This document shows, piece after piece, positions 21,352 through 34,203 of a stretch of DNA of 64,000 bases; position 1 is the stretch's first letter, and each line of letters opens with the position of its first letter. The translations under genes and the position numbers were made by a program. The notes below the pieces were generated by a model. That model searched no databases. It was given only the letters and a program-made list of their open reading frames with translations, and was not told the DNA's origin. The stretch is from Pantanalinema sp. (GTDB lineage: Bacteria > Cyanobacteriota > Sericytochromatia > S15B-MN24 > UBA4093): positions 1-64,000 of the forward strand of contig DATNQI010000040.1 of assembly GCA_036704125.1 (NCBI GenBank), given 5' to 3'.

Positions 21352-22035
21352 ATGTCCGACGAACGCGAACGCCTGAGCCACCACCTGATCGACGTCTGCC
21401 GCCGCCTCTACGCGAGCGGCCTGATCGTCGCCACCGACGGGAACGTCAGCTGTCGGATCGACGCCGAGCGCTTCCTGACCACCCCTTCCGGCATGTGCAA
21501 GGGCTTCCTTTCCCCAGAGGACCTGGTGGTGGTGGACCTCGACGGCCGCGCCCTCCAGGGCACGCGCCGGCCCTCGAGCGAGTTCGGCATGCACGGGGCC
21601 GTCTACCGCACCCGGGAGGACGTCCGGGCGGTCGTCCACGCCCATCCCCCCACCGCCACGGCCTTCTCGGTGGCGGGCGTCTCCTTGATGGAGCCGATCC
21701 TGACCGAGGTCGTGCTCGGCCTGGGCGCCATCCCGACCGCCCCCTACGCCACCCCGGGCACCCCCGAGGTGGGAGAGGGCGTCTCCCGGCTCATCGCCGA
21801 CTACGACTGCTGCATCCTCGACCACCACGGGGCCGTCACGGTGGGGGGCGACCTCTTCGAGGCCCTCCACCGGATGGAGACGATCGAGCAGACCGCCAAG
21901 GTCGCCCTTTCGGCCCACGCCCTCGGCGGGGCCCGTCCGCTCGCGCCGGGGCAGGTCGAGGAGCTCGCGGCCACCCGGCGCGCCATGGGGCTCAGGGACA
22001 TCCCGGTTACCCGCTTGCCCGGCTCGGGTATGTAG
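21352..22035 (+). CDS. Class II aldolase / fuculose-1-phosphate aldolase family protein
   Basis: A 227-residue protein. Typical features are GNVSCR near the N-terminus, TTPSGMCKG, SSEFGMHGAVYR (catalytic Glu), the zinc ligands HAHPP and the third ligand region LDHHGAVTVGG. It resembles L-fuculose-phosphate aldolase and related pentulose/hexulose-phosphate aldolases; the exact substrate cannot be told from sequence. The ATG lies 6 bases after a TATAAT box with no ribosome site. The next gene starts 25 bases after the stop. Confidence 0.88.
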   Translation: MSDERERLSHHLIDVCRRLYASGLIVATDGNVSCRIDAERFLTTPSGMCKGFLSPEDLVVVDLDGRALQGTRRPSSEFGMHGAVYRTREDVRAVVHAHPPTATAFSVAGVSLMEPILTEVVLGLGAIPTAPYATPGTPEVGEGVSRLIADYDCCILDHHGAVTVGGDLFEALHRMETIEQTAKVALSAHALGGARPLAPGQVEELAATRRAMGLRDIPVTRLPGSGM

Positions 22036-22060
22036 GCAACAGGTTTCAAAAGGAGTGAGG

Positions 22061-23488
22061 ATGGTGGCCGCAACCCGTTTCCGGACCCGACGTCTCGTCG
22101 CCCTCGGCATGCTCGCCGCGGCGATGGCCCCCCTGGCACTGCCCGGCTGCGCCTTCCTCAACACCGGCCTCGAGATCCAGACCGTCACCCTCGATAACCC
22201 CTCGCTCAACGTGGGCACCACCACCCGCATGACGATCGAGGCGACCACCCTGCCGGGGCGCACCCTGCGCTACCAGGTGGTGGCCGAGCGCGGCCGGGTC
22301 TACCCCCAGGGCTTCACCGACCAGAAGAGCTTCGTCTACTACGCCCCCTTCACCTCGCGCTCGCCCGACAGCACGGGCAACCTCGTGGGCGGCGACACCC
22401 TTCGCATCCTGGTCGAGGACGGCTTCACCTCCAAGCCCCGCAACGAGACCGTCAACCTGGGCGGCACCACCGTCGCCTACGTGGCGAACGGCGACGCCAA
22501 CGGGACGGGCCCCATCATGCTGGCCTCGACCGACGACAACGGCATGACGGTGCTCCACCAGCGCGCGCTCAAGGACTCCGGGGGCAACGCGGTCAAGGGC
22601 GCCCAGCCCACCGTCTCGCCCGACGGGCGCTACATCGCCTACGTCGACTACGCGCCCAGCATGCCGAGCACGGCGATCCGGGTGATCGACGCGGGCGGCC
22701 GGGTGATCACCGCGGTCAACGCCGGCGAGTCGACCGGCTTCAACTTCGACCCCAGCTGGGCGCCCAGCTCGCGCGAGATCCTGTTCTCCTCGGACCGCAA
22801 GGGCAACTTCGACATCTACCGCGTCAGCACCACCGGCGAGAACGGCACCCCCATCGCCGTGACCGCGACCAAGGTCGACGAGCGCTTCCCGGCATGGAAC
22901 CCCAGCCTCAACTCCGATCGGGTCTCGACCATGGTCGCGAGCGTGCTCTCCAACAGCGACTACCCCACCGACAACGCCGGGACCACCGCCGCCTGGAACC
23001 TCTTCCTCTACAACATCGCCTCGGGCCGGCCCCTGCGCAAGCTGACCAACCTCACCAACCTCGACGACTACGCCTTCGAGGCCCAGTGGCGCGCGGACGG
23101 CCAGGCGATCGCCTACACCCGCTACGGTCCCATGACGGTGGGGGCGAGCTCGGGCAAGCGCCAGCGGGTGTTCCTCAGGGACGTGGCCCTGCAGGCGGGC
23201 TCGGACATCCCCCTCAACCGCATGGAGACCACCGAGGCCGTCGTGGAGAGCTCGCCCACCTGGAGCCTCTCGGGCACCCAGGTGGCCTACCTGAAGGCCT
23301 TCGGCAGCCCCAAGTCTCAGACCATGGTCCCCGCGAGCGTCTGGCGCCAGTCGGTCAACGGCCTGCAGCCCTCGAGCGAGGCCGCCCGCCAGTGGACGGA
23401 GTTCAGCAGCCCCATCCCGTCGCTGCGCATCAACGAGTCCGACCTCACCTACGGCCCCTTCAGCGCCTCGACCTTCAGCTGGCACTAG
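22061..23488 (+). CDS. TolB-like beta-propeller lipoprotein
   Basis: A 475-residue protein. The ATG at 22061 has AAGGAG 5 bases upstream. A lipobox (LPGC, Cys30) follows the signal peptide. After an Ig-like segment (about 35-130) come several WD40-like/PD40 blades with the pattern TVSPDGRYIAYVDY, PSWAPSSREILFSSDRKGNFDIY and AQWRADGQAIAYTR, as in TolB. It is not TolB itself: there is no TolB N-terminal domain and it carries a lipid anchor. Its end overlaps the convergent ftsH by 14 bases. Confidence 0.82.
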   Translation: MVAATRFRTRRLVALGMLAAAMAPLALPGCAFLNTGLEIQTVTLDNPSLNVGTTTRMTIEATTLPGRTLRYQVVAERGRVYPQGFTDQKSFVYYAPFTSRSPDSTGNLVGGDTLRILVEDGFTSKPRNETVNLGGTTVAYVANGDANGTGPIMLASTDDNGMTVLHQRALKDSGGNAVKGAQPTVSPDGRYIAYVDYAPSMPSTAIRVIDAGGRVITAVNAGESTGFNFDPSWAPSSREILFSSDRKGNFDIYRVSTTGENGTPIAVTATKVDERFPAWNPSLNSDRVSTMVASVLSNSDYPTDNAGTTAAWNLFLYNIASGRPLRKLTNLTNLDDYAFEAQWRADGQAIAYTRYGPMTVGASSGKRQRVFLRDVALQAGSDIPLNRMETTEAVVESSPTWSLSGTQVAYLKAFGSPKSQTMVPASVWRQSVNGLQPSSEAARQWTEFSSPIPSLRINESDLTYGPFSASTFSWH

Positions 23489-25319
23489 CCGGCTTGGCCT
23501 TGGCCCCGACCAGGGTCTCGATCTGGTGGGCGTCCAGGACCTCCTGCTCGAGCAGGGTCTCGGCGAGCCGGTCCAGCTTGTCGCGGTTGGCCGAAAGCAG
23601 GGCCTTGGCCCTTTCGTAGGCTTCGCTCGTGAGGCGCCGGACCTCCTGGTCGATCAAGGAGGCGGTCTCTTCCGAGTAGGGCTTCTCCCCGACGGGGGCC
23701 TCCAGGCCCAGGTAGGCGTTGTCGGCCTCCAGGTCGTAGGCCTGGGGACCGAGCCCAGTGCCCATTCCCCACCGCAGGACCATCCGCCGCGCGAGCTTGG
23801 TCATCTCGAGCAGGTCGTTCTCGGCGCCGGTCGTGACCTCGCCGAAGACCAGCTCCTCGGCGGCGCGCCCGCCCAGCTGCACCGCCATCTTGTCGAGCAG
23901 GTACCCCCGGGGGAACGAGTACTTCTCGTCCTGGGGCATCATCTGGGTCACGCCCAGGGCGTGGCCGTGGGGGATGATCGTCACCTTGTGAAGGGGATCG
24001 GCGCTGGGCAGGAGGTGGGCGACCATGGCGTGGCCCGCCTCGTGACACGCGACCAGCCGGCGCTCCTTGGGGTCGAGCATGGTGTTGCGGCGCACCCCCA
24101 TGACGATCTTGTCCTTGGCCTCCTCGAAGTCGGCGCCCATGACCGTCTGCTCGCCCTTGGTCGCGGCCGCTAGCGCCGCCTCGTTGACCAGGTTCGCCAG
24201 ATCCGCCCCCGAGAAGCCGGGCGTCTCCCGGGCGATCTCCGCGAGCCTCACGTCGCTCGAGAGCGGCACCTTGGCCGCGTGGATGGCCAGGATCGCCTCG
24301 CGCCCCGCGCGATCCGGCAGCCCCACCACCACCCTTCGATCGAAGCGGCCGGGCCGCAACAGGGCCGGGTCCAGCACGTCGGGCCGGTTGGTGGCGGCGA
24401 TGACGATGACCTCCAGCTGGGGGTCGAAGCCGTCCATCTCGGCCAGGAGCTGGTTGAGGGTCTGCTCGCGCTCGTCGTTGACGTTGCCGATCCCCACCCC
24501 GCGCCGGCGGCCCACCGAGTCGATCTCGTCCATGAAGATGATGGCGGGCGCCCGGGCCTTGGCCTTCTCGAAGAGGTCACGCACCCGGCTGGCTCCGACG
24601 CCCACGAACATCTCGACGAACTCGGTGCCCGAGATGGAGAAGAACGGCACCCCGGCCTCGCCGGCGACCGCGCGGGCCAAGAGGGTCTTGCCCGTGCCGG
24701 GGGGGCCCACCAGGAGCACCCCCTTCGGGATCTTGGCCCCCAGCTTGCGGAACCTGGCGGGCTCCTTGAGGAACTGCACCACCTCGACCAGCTCCTGCTT
24801 GGCCTCGTCCTCGCCCGCCACGTCGGCGAAGGTGACCCTGGGGCGCTCGGTGGTGTAGAGCTTGGCCTTGCTCTGCCCGAAGGTGAAGGCCGTCTGCTGG
24901 CCGGCGCCCCCCGCGCCCATGCGGCTCAGGATCACGAACAGCAGGAGGATGGGGGCCGCCAGCAGCAGGAGATCGACCCACCACCGGCTCGCCTCGGGCT
25001 TGGCCGCGATCTGGACGCCCTTGGCCTCGAGCATGGGCAACAGGCGCGGGTCGTCGATGGGCGGCAGCTGAGTGGTGAACTGGCGGTAGGGCGCCTGCTT
25101 CTTGTCCAGCGCCGTCGGCACCGGCCGGGCGAAGTCGCCCTCGGCCTTGTGCCCCTGGAGGGTCACGTGGGTGACGTTGCCCGCCTCCACCTGGGCGCGG
25201 AAGGCCGAGTAGGACAGCTCGGCCTTCGGGCTGCCCGTCGGGAAGAAGAACATGAAGCCGACCCAGACCAGCACGAGCAGGGCCAGGTACCACCAGAGCT
25301 TGCCGGCTCCTTCTTCCAT
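23475..25319 (-). CDS. ftsH: ATP-dependent zinc metalloprotease FtsH
   Basis: A 614-residue membrane-bound AAA protease. Two N-terminal membrane helices flank a periplasmic domain. It has Walker A GPPGTGKT, Walker B IIFMDEID, the second region of homology (RPGRFDR) and the zinc site HEAGH with the distal Asp region [12 protein letters not shown]. The start at ATG 25319 ([18 protein letters not shown]) is preferred to 25355, which would run into the attC-like repeat. It degrades misassembled membrane proteins and regulatory proteins. Confidence 0.96.
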   Translation of the reverse strand: MEEGAGKLWWYLALLVLVWVGFMFFFPTGSPKAELSYSAFRAQVEAGNVTHVTLQGHKAEGDFARPVPTALDKKQAPYRQFTTQLPPIDDPRLLPMLEAKGVQIAAKPEASRWWVDLLLLAAPILLLFVILSRMGAGGAGQQTAFTFGQSKAKLYTTERPRVTFADVAGEDEAKQELVEVVQFLKEPARFRKLGAKIPKGVLLVGPPGTGKTLLARAVAGEAGVPFFSISGTEFVEMFVGVGASRVRDLFEKAKARAPAIIFMDEIDSVGRRRGVGIGNVNDEREQTLNQLLAEMDGFDPQLEVIVIAATNRPDVLDPALLRPGRFDRRVVVGLPDRAGREAILAIHAAKVPLSSDVRLAEIARETPGFSGADLANLVNEAALAAATKGEQTVMGADFEEAKDKIVMGVRRNTMLDPKERRLVACHEAGHAMVAHLLPSADPLHKVTIIPHGHALGVTQMMPQDEKYSFPRGYLLDKMAVQLGGRAAEELVFGEVTTGAENDLLEMTKLARRMVLRWGMGTGLGPQAYDLEADNAYLGLEAPVGEKPYSEETASLIDQEVRRLTSEAYERAKALLSANRDKLDRLAETLLEQEVLDAHQIETLVGAKAKPASAS

Positions 25320-25349
25320 CGCTCGCCCCTTCCAGTCATCGGCGCGCAA

Positions 25350-25425
25350 GAGCATCCAACAAAACCAGGCATGTTACGACCGGTGGCCGCCGTGGGCGGC
25401 TCGAAGGATATTGTTGCTGGACGCC
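25350..25425 (-). repeat. attC-like imperfect palindrome, copy B
   Basis: A 76-bp copy in the same orientation as copy C, 65 bases further along the htrA transcript direction and 30 bases before the ftsH start codon. One end is intact (CCTGGTTTTGTTGGATGCTC in minus sense); the other is mutated (GGCGTCCAGCAACAATATCC). Confidence 0.75.
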
Positions 25426-25489
25426 CTAAAACCCCCCGACTCTAGGCAAGGCACCCCGGATGGTCAAGAGAGAAGCTCCGCGCGCCCAA

Positions 25490-25566
25490 GAGCATCTAAC
25501 AAAACCAGGCATGTTACGGCCGCTGGCCGCCGTTGGCGGCTCGAAGGAACAGTTTTGTTAGGCGCT

Positions 25567-25567
<1 letters not shown>
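25490..25567 (-). repeat. attC-like imperfect palindrome, copy C
   Basis: A 78-bp copy abutting the htrA stop codon. In htrA sense it runs GAGCGCCTAACAAAACTGTT ... CCTGGTTTTGTTAGATGCTC, with GCCTAAC and GTTAGAT boxes and near-perfect 16-bp complementary ends. It is almost identical to copy D at 61003-61080. Confidence 0.85.
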
Positions 25568-26670
<1,103 letters not shown>

Positions 26671-26749
26671 TCGTCGCCTCGCTCGCCTCGCTTGCCTCCT
26701 GGGCCGGAAGGGCCCGCTCGGTGCGGCCAGAAGATGGAGCAGCCGGCGT

Positions 26750-26758
26750 ATCTTAGCA
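26750..26758 (-). promoter_or_regulatory. Extended -10 candidate for htrA
   Basis: On the minus strand TGC followed by TAAGAT, about 80 bases before the htrA start. No good -35 is present. Confidence 0.4.
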
Positions 26759-26865
26759 CCCCGCGCCGGCACCGCCCATGCAAAAGCGCCAGAAGCCTCT
26801 TGGACGATCCGACCGAGGCCGGGCGGCGCCTGCCGCGCGGGGGCCACGGAGGGAACTAGCGACGA

Positions 26866-26893
26866 TTGACAGCCTCCGCCCTCGCTTCATAGA
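26866..26893 (+). promoter_or_regulatory. Sigma-70-like promoter of the KGG protein gene
   Basis: A perfect TTGACA at 26866-26871 and CATAGA at 26888-26893, 16 bases apart. It lies 34 bases before the start codon. Confidence 0.55.
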
Positions 26894-26926
26894 CTGCCGG
26901 ATGAAGTTTTGTAAAGGAGGGCAAAG

Positions 26927-27193
26927 ATGCCAAGCAAGGGCCCAAGCAAGGGAAAAGGGGAGATGACCACCCGCGAAGCCGGGCGCCTGGGCGGCAACAA
27001 GGTCAAGGAAGAGTACGGGCACGAGTTCTACGCCGAGATCGGCCACAAGGGCGGCCAGATCGGCGGCCGCAAGGGCGGCAACACCACCAAGCAGAAGTAC
27101 GGTCCCCAGTTCTACTCCGAGATCGGCAAGAAGGGCGGCAACAAGGTCCGCGAGCTGATCAACGCCGGCAAGAAGTCCCTGGGTCAGGAATAA
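26927..27193 (+). CDS. KGG-repeat stress protein (GsiB-like)
   Basis: An 88-residue, Gly/Lys-rich hydrophilic protein with three to four KGG-type repeats: REAGRLGGNKVKEEYG, EIGHKGGQIGGRKGGN and EIGKKGGNKVRELI. This is the repeat of general stress proteins such as GsiB and plant Em-type hydrophilins, linked to desiccation and osmotic tolerance. AAAGGAGG lies 6 bases before the ATG, one of the strongest ribosome sites in the window, and the promoter has a consensus -35. High expression is inferred. Confidence 0.88.
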   Translation: MPSKGPSKGKGEMTTREAGRLGGNKVKEEYGHEFYAEIGHKGGQIGGRKGGNTTKQKYGPQFYSEIGKKGGNKVRELINAGKKSLGQE

Positions 27194-27213
27194 GGGGCGA
27201 TCGCCCCGCGTCG

Positions 27214-27250
27214 TTCGCCCCCGGGAGCCCGAAGGGCTCCCGGGGGCGAA
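27214..27250. terminator. 17-bp hairpin between convergent genes
   Basis: TTCGCCCCCGGGAGCCC and its complement with a GAA loop, between the KGG gene and ligA. It has no T-run, but its place and strength suggest a shared terminator. Confidence 0.6.
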
Positions 27251-27252
27251 GG

Positions 27253-29331
<2,079 letters not shown>

Positions 29332-29429
29332 TCATTCTAGCGAGATCCGCACCACGAGGGCAAGCGGCCCCTCGTGAAGACCCGGACGTCAAATCTTCAC
29401 GCACTCGGGCCCGTCATCCCGCCTAAAAC

Positions 29430-29443
29430 GGGACTTTCGTCCC
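29430..29443 (+). promoter_or_regulatory. GGGAC-type palindrome, candidate activator site
   Basis: GGGACTTTCGTCCC, an almost perfect 14-bp palindrome resembling DosR/NarL-family response-regulator boxes. Its centre is about 42 bases before the start site predicted from TATAAC at 29467-29472, and no -35 box is present, as expected for an activated promoter. Confidence 0.45.
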
Positions 29444-29466
29444 TGGGCCCGGCTTTGCTCACTCGC

Positions 29467-29472
29467 TATAAC
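29467..29472 (+). promoter_or_regulatory. -10 candidate TATAAC for the secreted protein/MCP operon
   Basis: A TATAAC hexamer 38 bases before the start codon at 29510. The -35 position (TGGGCC) has no consensus. Confidence 0.4.
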
Positions 29473-29509
29473 TGAGGAAGGTACCCTGCTTGAAAAGGAG
29501 TCCCTCGTC

Positions 29510-30301
29510 ATGCGCACGCCTTTCCTCCTCCGCGCGACCCTGGCGGCCCTGGCCGCATGCGCGCTCGGCGCGGGCAGCGCCCGGGCCTACCCGAACGCCG
29601 TCGTCTTCGCCCCCTCGGGCGACGTCAAGGGGCAAGGCCAGGCGGCCTTCCTGATGGCGGCCGGCCTCTACGGGGGCAACCCCGTCACCTGGGAGGGCTT
29701 CAACGTCGGCCTCCTGCCGAGCATGGCCTACGGCGAGAGCGGCCTGAGCTTCGGCGGGCTCGAGGTCGGCTGCGATGCGTCCAGCTTCGTCGGCCAGACG
29801 CCGGCCATCAAGGTGAACTTCAACGCCAAGCTCCAGCTCCTCTGCGAGACGGGCCTGGTGCCAAGCCTCGCCGTCGGCACCATGCAACACGCCCTCTTCA
29901 CCCCCGAGCGCTCGCTCAAGATGACCTACGCCTCGCTCTCCAAGACCCTGAACTGGGGCGAGACCGGGCTCGGTCGCCTGACCCTGGGCGGCGCCCAGAA
30001 CGCCCCGGCCGCGGCCGACCTGTTCGTCCCGACCGCCCCCTTCGACGCCAGCTCGAAGGGCTGCCTCATGGCGGGCTACGAGTCCCCCGCCTTCGGGCCG
30101 TGCTACCTGGCGGTGGACCACGTGGGCGGCATCAGCGAGGTCGGCGGCACCTACGCGGCCCTCAACCTCCAGACCGGCCCCGGCACCTACGCAGGGGTGG
30201 TCTACGCCCTGTCCAACGACCGGAGCGTCGTGGGCGGCGACTCGGTGTGGTTCTACATCTCGGCCGGCTGGGATACCCTCAAGGCCTTCAGCGGCCGCTA
30301 G
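29510..30301 (+). CDS. Secreted protein of unknown function
   Basis: A 263-residue protein with a signal peptide (cleavage near SARA-YP). The mature part is rich in Gly and aromatic residues in alternating beta-like pattern (GLLPSMAYGESGLSFGGLEV, AVDHVGGISEVGGTYAAL), which could be a small outer-membrane barrel or a secreted beta protein. Four cysteines are present in the mature part. AAGGAG lies 8 bases before the ATG. It precedes the chemoreceptor gene by 24 bases, suggesting a joint role such as ligand presentation; this is inference. Confidence 0.75.
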   Translation: MRTPFLLRATLAALAACALGAGSARAYPNAVVFAPSGDVKGQGQAAFLMAAGLYGGNPVTWEGFNVGLLPSMAYGESGLSFGGLEVGCDASSFVGQTPAIKVNFNAKLQLLCETGLVPSLAVGTMQHALFTPERSLKMTYASLSKTLNWGETGLGRLTLGGAQNAPAAADLFVPTAPFDASSKGCLMAGYESPAFGPCYLAVDHVGGISEVGGTYAALNLQTGPGTYAGVVYALSNDRSVVGGDSVWFYISAGWDTLKAFSGR

Positions 30302-30325
30302 GCCTGACAGAGCGGAGGACGCACC

Positions 30326-32761
30326 ATGAAACAGTTCACCTCCAAGTTGCTCTTCGGCTTCGGCCTGCGGGGCAAGCTGGTCCGGCGCATCGGCGGGACC
30401 GCCTTCGCCCTGCTCATGGCCGTGGCGGCCGTCTATTACCTGAAGGCCGTCGCCATGGTCCAGGCCCAGGCCGAGGCCACCGCCCACGCCCAGACTCGGA
30501 CCGCCGCCGCGCAGGTCGAGAGCCAGCTCAAGGCGATGAGCCGCGCCCCGTACCAGCTCGGCATGCTGGTCTCGGCCCTGCCCGATCTGCCCTACGAGTC
30601 TCTCGATCGCTACATCAAGCACTCGCTGGAAAGCACCCCGGCCGAGCACCTCTACGACCTGTACGTCTTCTACGACGACCGCTCGTGGAAGGACAAGCGC
30701 TCCAACGTGACCTACACCCGCGCGACCCTGCCCAACCAGGCCCAGCTCGGCTACGACTACCACGACCCGCAGCAGACCTGGTACTCCCTTCCCAAGGAGA
30801 AGCGCCGGCTCGCGGTCACCGAGCCCTACTTCGATGCCGGGGCGACCGACGTCGCCATGGTCAGCCTGACGCTGCCGGTCGAGCGCAACGGCCGCTTCCT
30901 CGGCGTCGTGGGCTCCGACTTCAAGCTGGACTCGCTCAGCCAGAGCGTCGGCACGCTGAAGTTCGCCGCCCAGGACTTCGAGGGCAAGAGCCAGAGCTTC
31001 GCCTTCCTCTTCTCCCAGGAAGGCAACCTCGTTTCCTTCCCCGACCCGAAGGCGCTGGTGACCAAGGACTCCCCGAGCCAGACGATCAAGAGCGTCGAGG
31101 GCGGGCGCTACGCCGCGCTCGCCGGATCCAAGGCCGGCGACGTCGTGCACGTCAAGCTGAAGGACGGCAAAGCAGCCATCGCCTTCATCGAGCAGGTCCC
31201 GCTCGCGGGCTGGACCCTCGCGATGGTCGTGCCCGAGGCCGAGATCCTCGCCCCAATCGCCAAGTTCCAAGCCTTCGGCTACGTGACCCTCGCCGTCGCC
31301 CTCCTCGTCCTGATCGTCATGCTGCTGATGCTCGCCAACCAGATCGCCCAGCCCCTGAGCCTCCTGAGCAAGGCCGCAGAGCACATGGCCCGGGGCGACA
31401 CCAAGGTCGACGGGCTCCTGCCCAAGGCGACCGAAGGGGAGATGGGGCACCTGCGCGACGCCTTCCGGGCCATGGTCGCCCACCAGCAGACCATGGCCGA
31501 GGCGGCCGAGGCGATCGCCTCGGGGGATCTCAGCCGCACCGTCGTGCCCAAGGGCGCCTCCGACACCCTGGGTCTTGCCTTCGCCCGGATGACCTCCAAC
31601 CTGCGCGACGTGGTGGCGCGGGTCCGTACCGCCTCGGACGTGGTCAGCCAGGGCGCCGAGCAGATCGGCAGCGCGAGCGGCGAGCTGACGCAGACCGTCC
31701 ACGTCCAGGCCTCGAGCGCCGAGGAAACCTCGGCGGCGATGGAGGAGATGGCGGCCAACCTCCACTCGGTGGATTCGAGCGCCCAGGACCTCAGCCGCAA
31801 GGCCGAGGTGATCCGCGGCCAATCGAGCGAGCTCGCCGCCGCCGTCTCGCAAACCTCGAGCGCCATCGCCGAGCTCGCGGCCAGCATCCAGCAGGTGGCG
31901 GGCAACGTCGACGACGCCAACCGGGTCTCGGAGGAGGCCGCGAGCTCGGCCCAGGACGGCGAGCAAGCCGTCGTCAAGGCCGCCGAGGGCATGACCGCCA
32001 TCAGCCGGACCATGGACGGCATCCGCGACACCATCCAGGTGCTCGACAGGCGCTCGGCCGAGATCGGGGCGATCGTCGAGGTGATCGACGACATCGCCGA
32101 GCAGACCAACCTCCTGGCCCTCAACGCCGCCATCGAGGCCGCCCGCGCCGGCGACGCGGGCCGGGGCTTCGCGGTGGTCGCCGACGAGGTGCGCAAGCTC
32201 GCCGAGCGCTCCGCCAAGGCCACTCGCGAGATCGCGGAGCTCATCAAGGGGATCCAGACCGAGACCGCCAAGGCCGTCGGCGTCACCCACCAGGGCGCCG
32301 CCACGGTCGAGCAGGGCGTCCAGCTCGCGAGCCACACCGGCGAGGCGCTCGGCCGGATCAAGGGAGCCGCACTGCGGGTCAAGGACCTGCTCGGCCAGGT
32401 CGCCACCGCCACCAGCGAGCAGACGCGCGCCGGCGGCCAGATCGTCGCGGCCACCGAGCAGATGGCCAGCGTCAACCGGCAGGTCACCACCGCGCTCGAG
32501 GAGATGAACCAGCTCACCCGCAGCGTCTCCTACGCCACCGGCGAGCAGCGACAGGGATCCGAGCAGGTGGTCCTGGCGGTCGAGAGCCTGAGCCGCAGCG
32601 CCCAGGAGGCCGCCAACGCCACCAACCAGGTCAGCGGCTCCGCCGAGGACCTGCGCGAACAGGCCCATGCCCTCCAGGAGGCCGTGGCCTTCTTCAAGGT
32701 GGACGACGCGCAGGCAGAGCTTGCGGCCTCTCCCCGGCCACGCCTCCTCGCCGGGCGCTAG
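30326..32761 (+). CDS. Methyl-accepting chemotaxis protein
   Basis: An 811-residue transmembrane chemoreceptor. The first membrane helix is at about 21-42, a periplasmic dCache-type sensor at about 45-305 ([43 protein letters not shown]), the second helix at about 312-335, then HAMP and a long methyl-accepting coiled coil. The signalling tip [20 protein letters not shown]...[16 protein letters not shown] is at about 588-628. The ligand is unknown; dCache domains often bind amino acids or other small metabolites. Probably one operon with the preceding secreted protein. Confidence 0.95.
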   Translation: MKQFTSKLLFGFGLRGKLVRRIGGTAFALLMAVAAVYYLKAVAMVQAQAEATAHAQTRTAAAQVESQLKAMSRAPYQLGMLVSALPDLPYESLDRYIKHSLESTPAEHLYDLYVFYDDRSWKDKRSNVTYTRATLPNQAQLGYDYHDPQQTWYSLPKEKRRLAVTEPYFDAGATDVAMVSLTLPVERNGRFLGVVGSDFKLDSLSQSVGTLKFAAQDFEGKSQSFAFLFSQEGNLVSFPDPKALVTKDSPSQTIKSVEGGRYAALAGSKAGDVVHVKLKDGKAAIAFIEQVPLAGWTLAMVVPEAEILAPIAKFQAFGYVTLAVALLVLIVMLLMLANQIAQPLSLLSKAAEHMARGDTKVDGLLPKATEGEMGHLRDAFRAMVAHQQTMAEAAEAIASGDLSRTVVPKGASDTLGLAFARMTSNLRDVVARVRTASDVVSQGAEQIGSASGELTQTVHVQASSAEETSAAMEEMAANLHSVDSSAQDLSRKAEVIRGQSSELAAAVSQTSSAIAELAASIQQVAGNVDDANRVSEEAASSAQDGEQAVVKAAEGMTAISRTMDGIRDTIQVLDRRSAEIGAIVEVIDDIAEQTNLLALNAAIEAARAGDAGRGFAVVADEVRKLAERSAKATREIAELIKGIQTETAKAVGVTHQGAATVEQGVQLASHTGEALGRIKGAALRVKDLLGQVATATSEQTRAGGQIVAATEQMASVNRQVTTALEEMNQLTRSVSYATGEQRQGSEQVVLAVESLSRSAQEAANATNQVSGSAEDLREQAHALQEAVAFFKVDDAQAELAASPRPRLLAGR

Positions 32762-32784
32762 CCGCCCGGCCGAAACGTCCCCGA

Positions 32785-32824
32785 CCAGCTAGCCGCCCGG
32801 GCAGATGCCCGGGCGGCTAGCTGG
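32785..32824 (+). terminator. Hairpin terminator after the chemoreceptor gene
   Basis: An 18-bp perfect stem (CCAGCTAGCCGCCCGGGC and complement) with a 4-base loop, 24 bases past the stop. It has no T-run. Confidence 0.6.
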
Positions 32825-32890
32825 CGAGATCCCAGACCATGGTCTATAAATATAGCGATCGAGCCCCCTTTCGGCCCCCTTCGCAGGCAC

Positions 32891-34153
32891 ATGACCCAGT
32901 CCTTTCGCTCCTCCGAGAACGCCTTGCCCCCCCGTGCGCCCTTCCGGCGCGCGGTGCTGGCGCTCTGCGCCGCGTCGTGCCTGGCCGGCTGCTTCAAGCT
33001 CCCCGCCCCGCGCTTCGAGCCGCCTCGCCGTGGCGGGAGCGACATCCGGCACCTGGTCGAAGGGGAGTGCAAGCTGCCCACCTCCTGCGACAACCGGGTG
33101 AGGATCCACGTCGGCGGCGAGAGCACGCACCAGGCGATGCTCGCCTTCATCCGCGCCGCGCGCCGCGCGCTCTACGTGGAGATGTTCATCTTCCACGACG
33201 ATCCGACCGGCAAGGAGATCGCCGACGCCCTCGTGTCGCGCGCCAAGGAGGGCCTCGACGTCCGGATCCGGCTGGACTCGCTGGGGGTGGAGGGGGGCCG
33301 CACCGACTACCGGATGTTCGACTACCTGAGGCGCGGCGGGGTCCGGGTCCAGACCCACAACCCCTGGTACTGGAGCCTGAACGGCTTCAACGTGACGCAC
33401 CGCAAGCTGTTCGTGGCCGATCAGCAGCGGGCGCTGACCGGTGGGGTCAACGTGGGCGACGAGTACCGCTACCACTACTACGACGCCATGCTCGAGATCG
33501 AAGGGGAGGCCGCCGGCCAGATCGCCCGGGTCTTCAAGGAGGCCTGGGGCGAGGACCTGGCCGCCTCGGCGAGCGAGCCGAAAGCCCCCGTTGCCCCGGG
33601 AGCGGAGCCCCTGCAGATCGCGCTCGCCTCGCCGGGAACCTCCCAGGCCCACGAGATCCGCGACGCCTACCTCACGGCGGCGCTCGGCGCCAGCGAGAGC
33701 CTGGATGCGGCCTTCCCCTACTTCTGGGACGAGGAGCTGGTCTCGGCCTTCGCCGAGGCCGCCCGCCGGGGAGTCCGCGTGAGGATCCTGCTGCCCGACT
33801 GGAGCCGCTTCGACGCCTTTCACCTGCTCAACCAGTCGAGCGCGAGGCGGCTGGCGGCCTCCGGCGCCCAGGTCGCCCTGGTCAAGGAGAAGTTCCTGCA
33901 CCTCAAGTACCTGGCGGCGGACCGGCTGTGGGCGAGCCTGGGCTCGGCCAACGGCGACACGCGAAGCCTGAGCGAGAACTACGAGCTCAACGTGTTCTTC
34001 CTGCGCCGGCAAACGGTGCACGCGATCGACGACCTGGTCTACGAGCCCCTCTGGCAGGGCGCGCACCGCGTCAGCCTGCAAGCCGAGTTCGAGCCGCCGG
34101 CCGCCAAGGGCTGGACCCTTCCCCTGCTGGAGGGGATCAAGGGCTGGTTTTGA
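32891..34153 (+). CDS. Phospholipase D / cardiolipin synthase-like lipoprotein
   Basis: A 420-residue protein with a lipobox (LAGC, Cys34). Two PLD half-domains are present: the first HxK motif is THRKLFVADQQRALTGGVN, the second LHLKYLAADRLWASLGSANG followed by SLSENYELNV. Both HKD sites have the catalytic His and Lys plus the GG/GS turn. Cardiolipin synthases are integral membrane proteins; this one is lipid-anchored instead, so it may act on envelope or external phospholipids. TATAAATATAG at about 32845 may be its -10 region. Confidence 0.88.
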   Translation: MTQSFRSSENALPPRAPFRRAVLALCAASCLAGCFKLPAPRFEPPRRGGSDIRHLVEGECKLPTSCDNRVRIHVGGESTHQAMLAFIRAARRALYVEMFIFHDDPTGKEIADALVSRAKEGLDVRIRLDSLGVEGGRTDYRMFDYLRRGGVRVQTHNPWYWSLNGFNVTHRKLFVADQQRALTGGVNVGDEYRYHYYDAMLEIEGEAAGQIARVFKEAWGEDLAASASEPKAPVAPGAEPLQIALASPGTSQAHEIRDAYLTAALGASESLDAAFPYFWDEELVSAFAEAARRGVRVRILLPDWSRFDAFHLLNQSSARRLAASGAQVALVKEKFLHLKYLAADRLWASLGSANGDTRSLSENYELNVFFLRRQTVHAIDDLVYEPLWQGAHRVSLQAEFEPPAAKGWTLPLLEGIKGWF

Positions 34154-34203
34154 AAAATCTCCCCGCCAACGGCAGGGAGACGAACGAACGGGGGGATGCC
34201 GCG

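Noticed and set aside
29390-29460. GEMM-type c-di-GMP riboswitch before the secreted protein gene
   Set aside because: CACGCAC and several stems were noticed, but the conserved tetraloop/receptor pattern is missing, and the likely -10 lies downstream of the region so it would not be transcribed.
29459-32668. 1069-codon minus-strand frame opposite the chemoreceptor
   Set aside because: Antisense shadow of the receptor; no recognisable domain.
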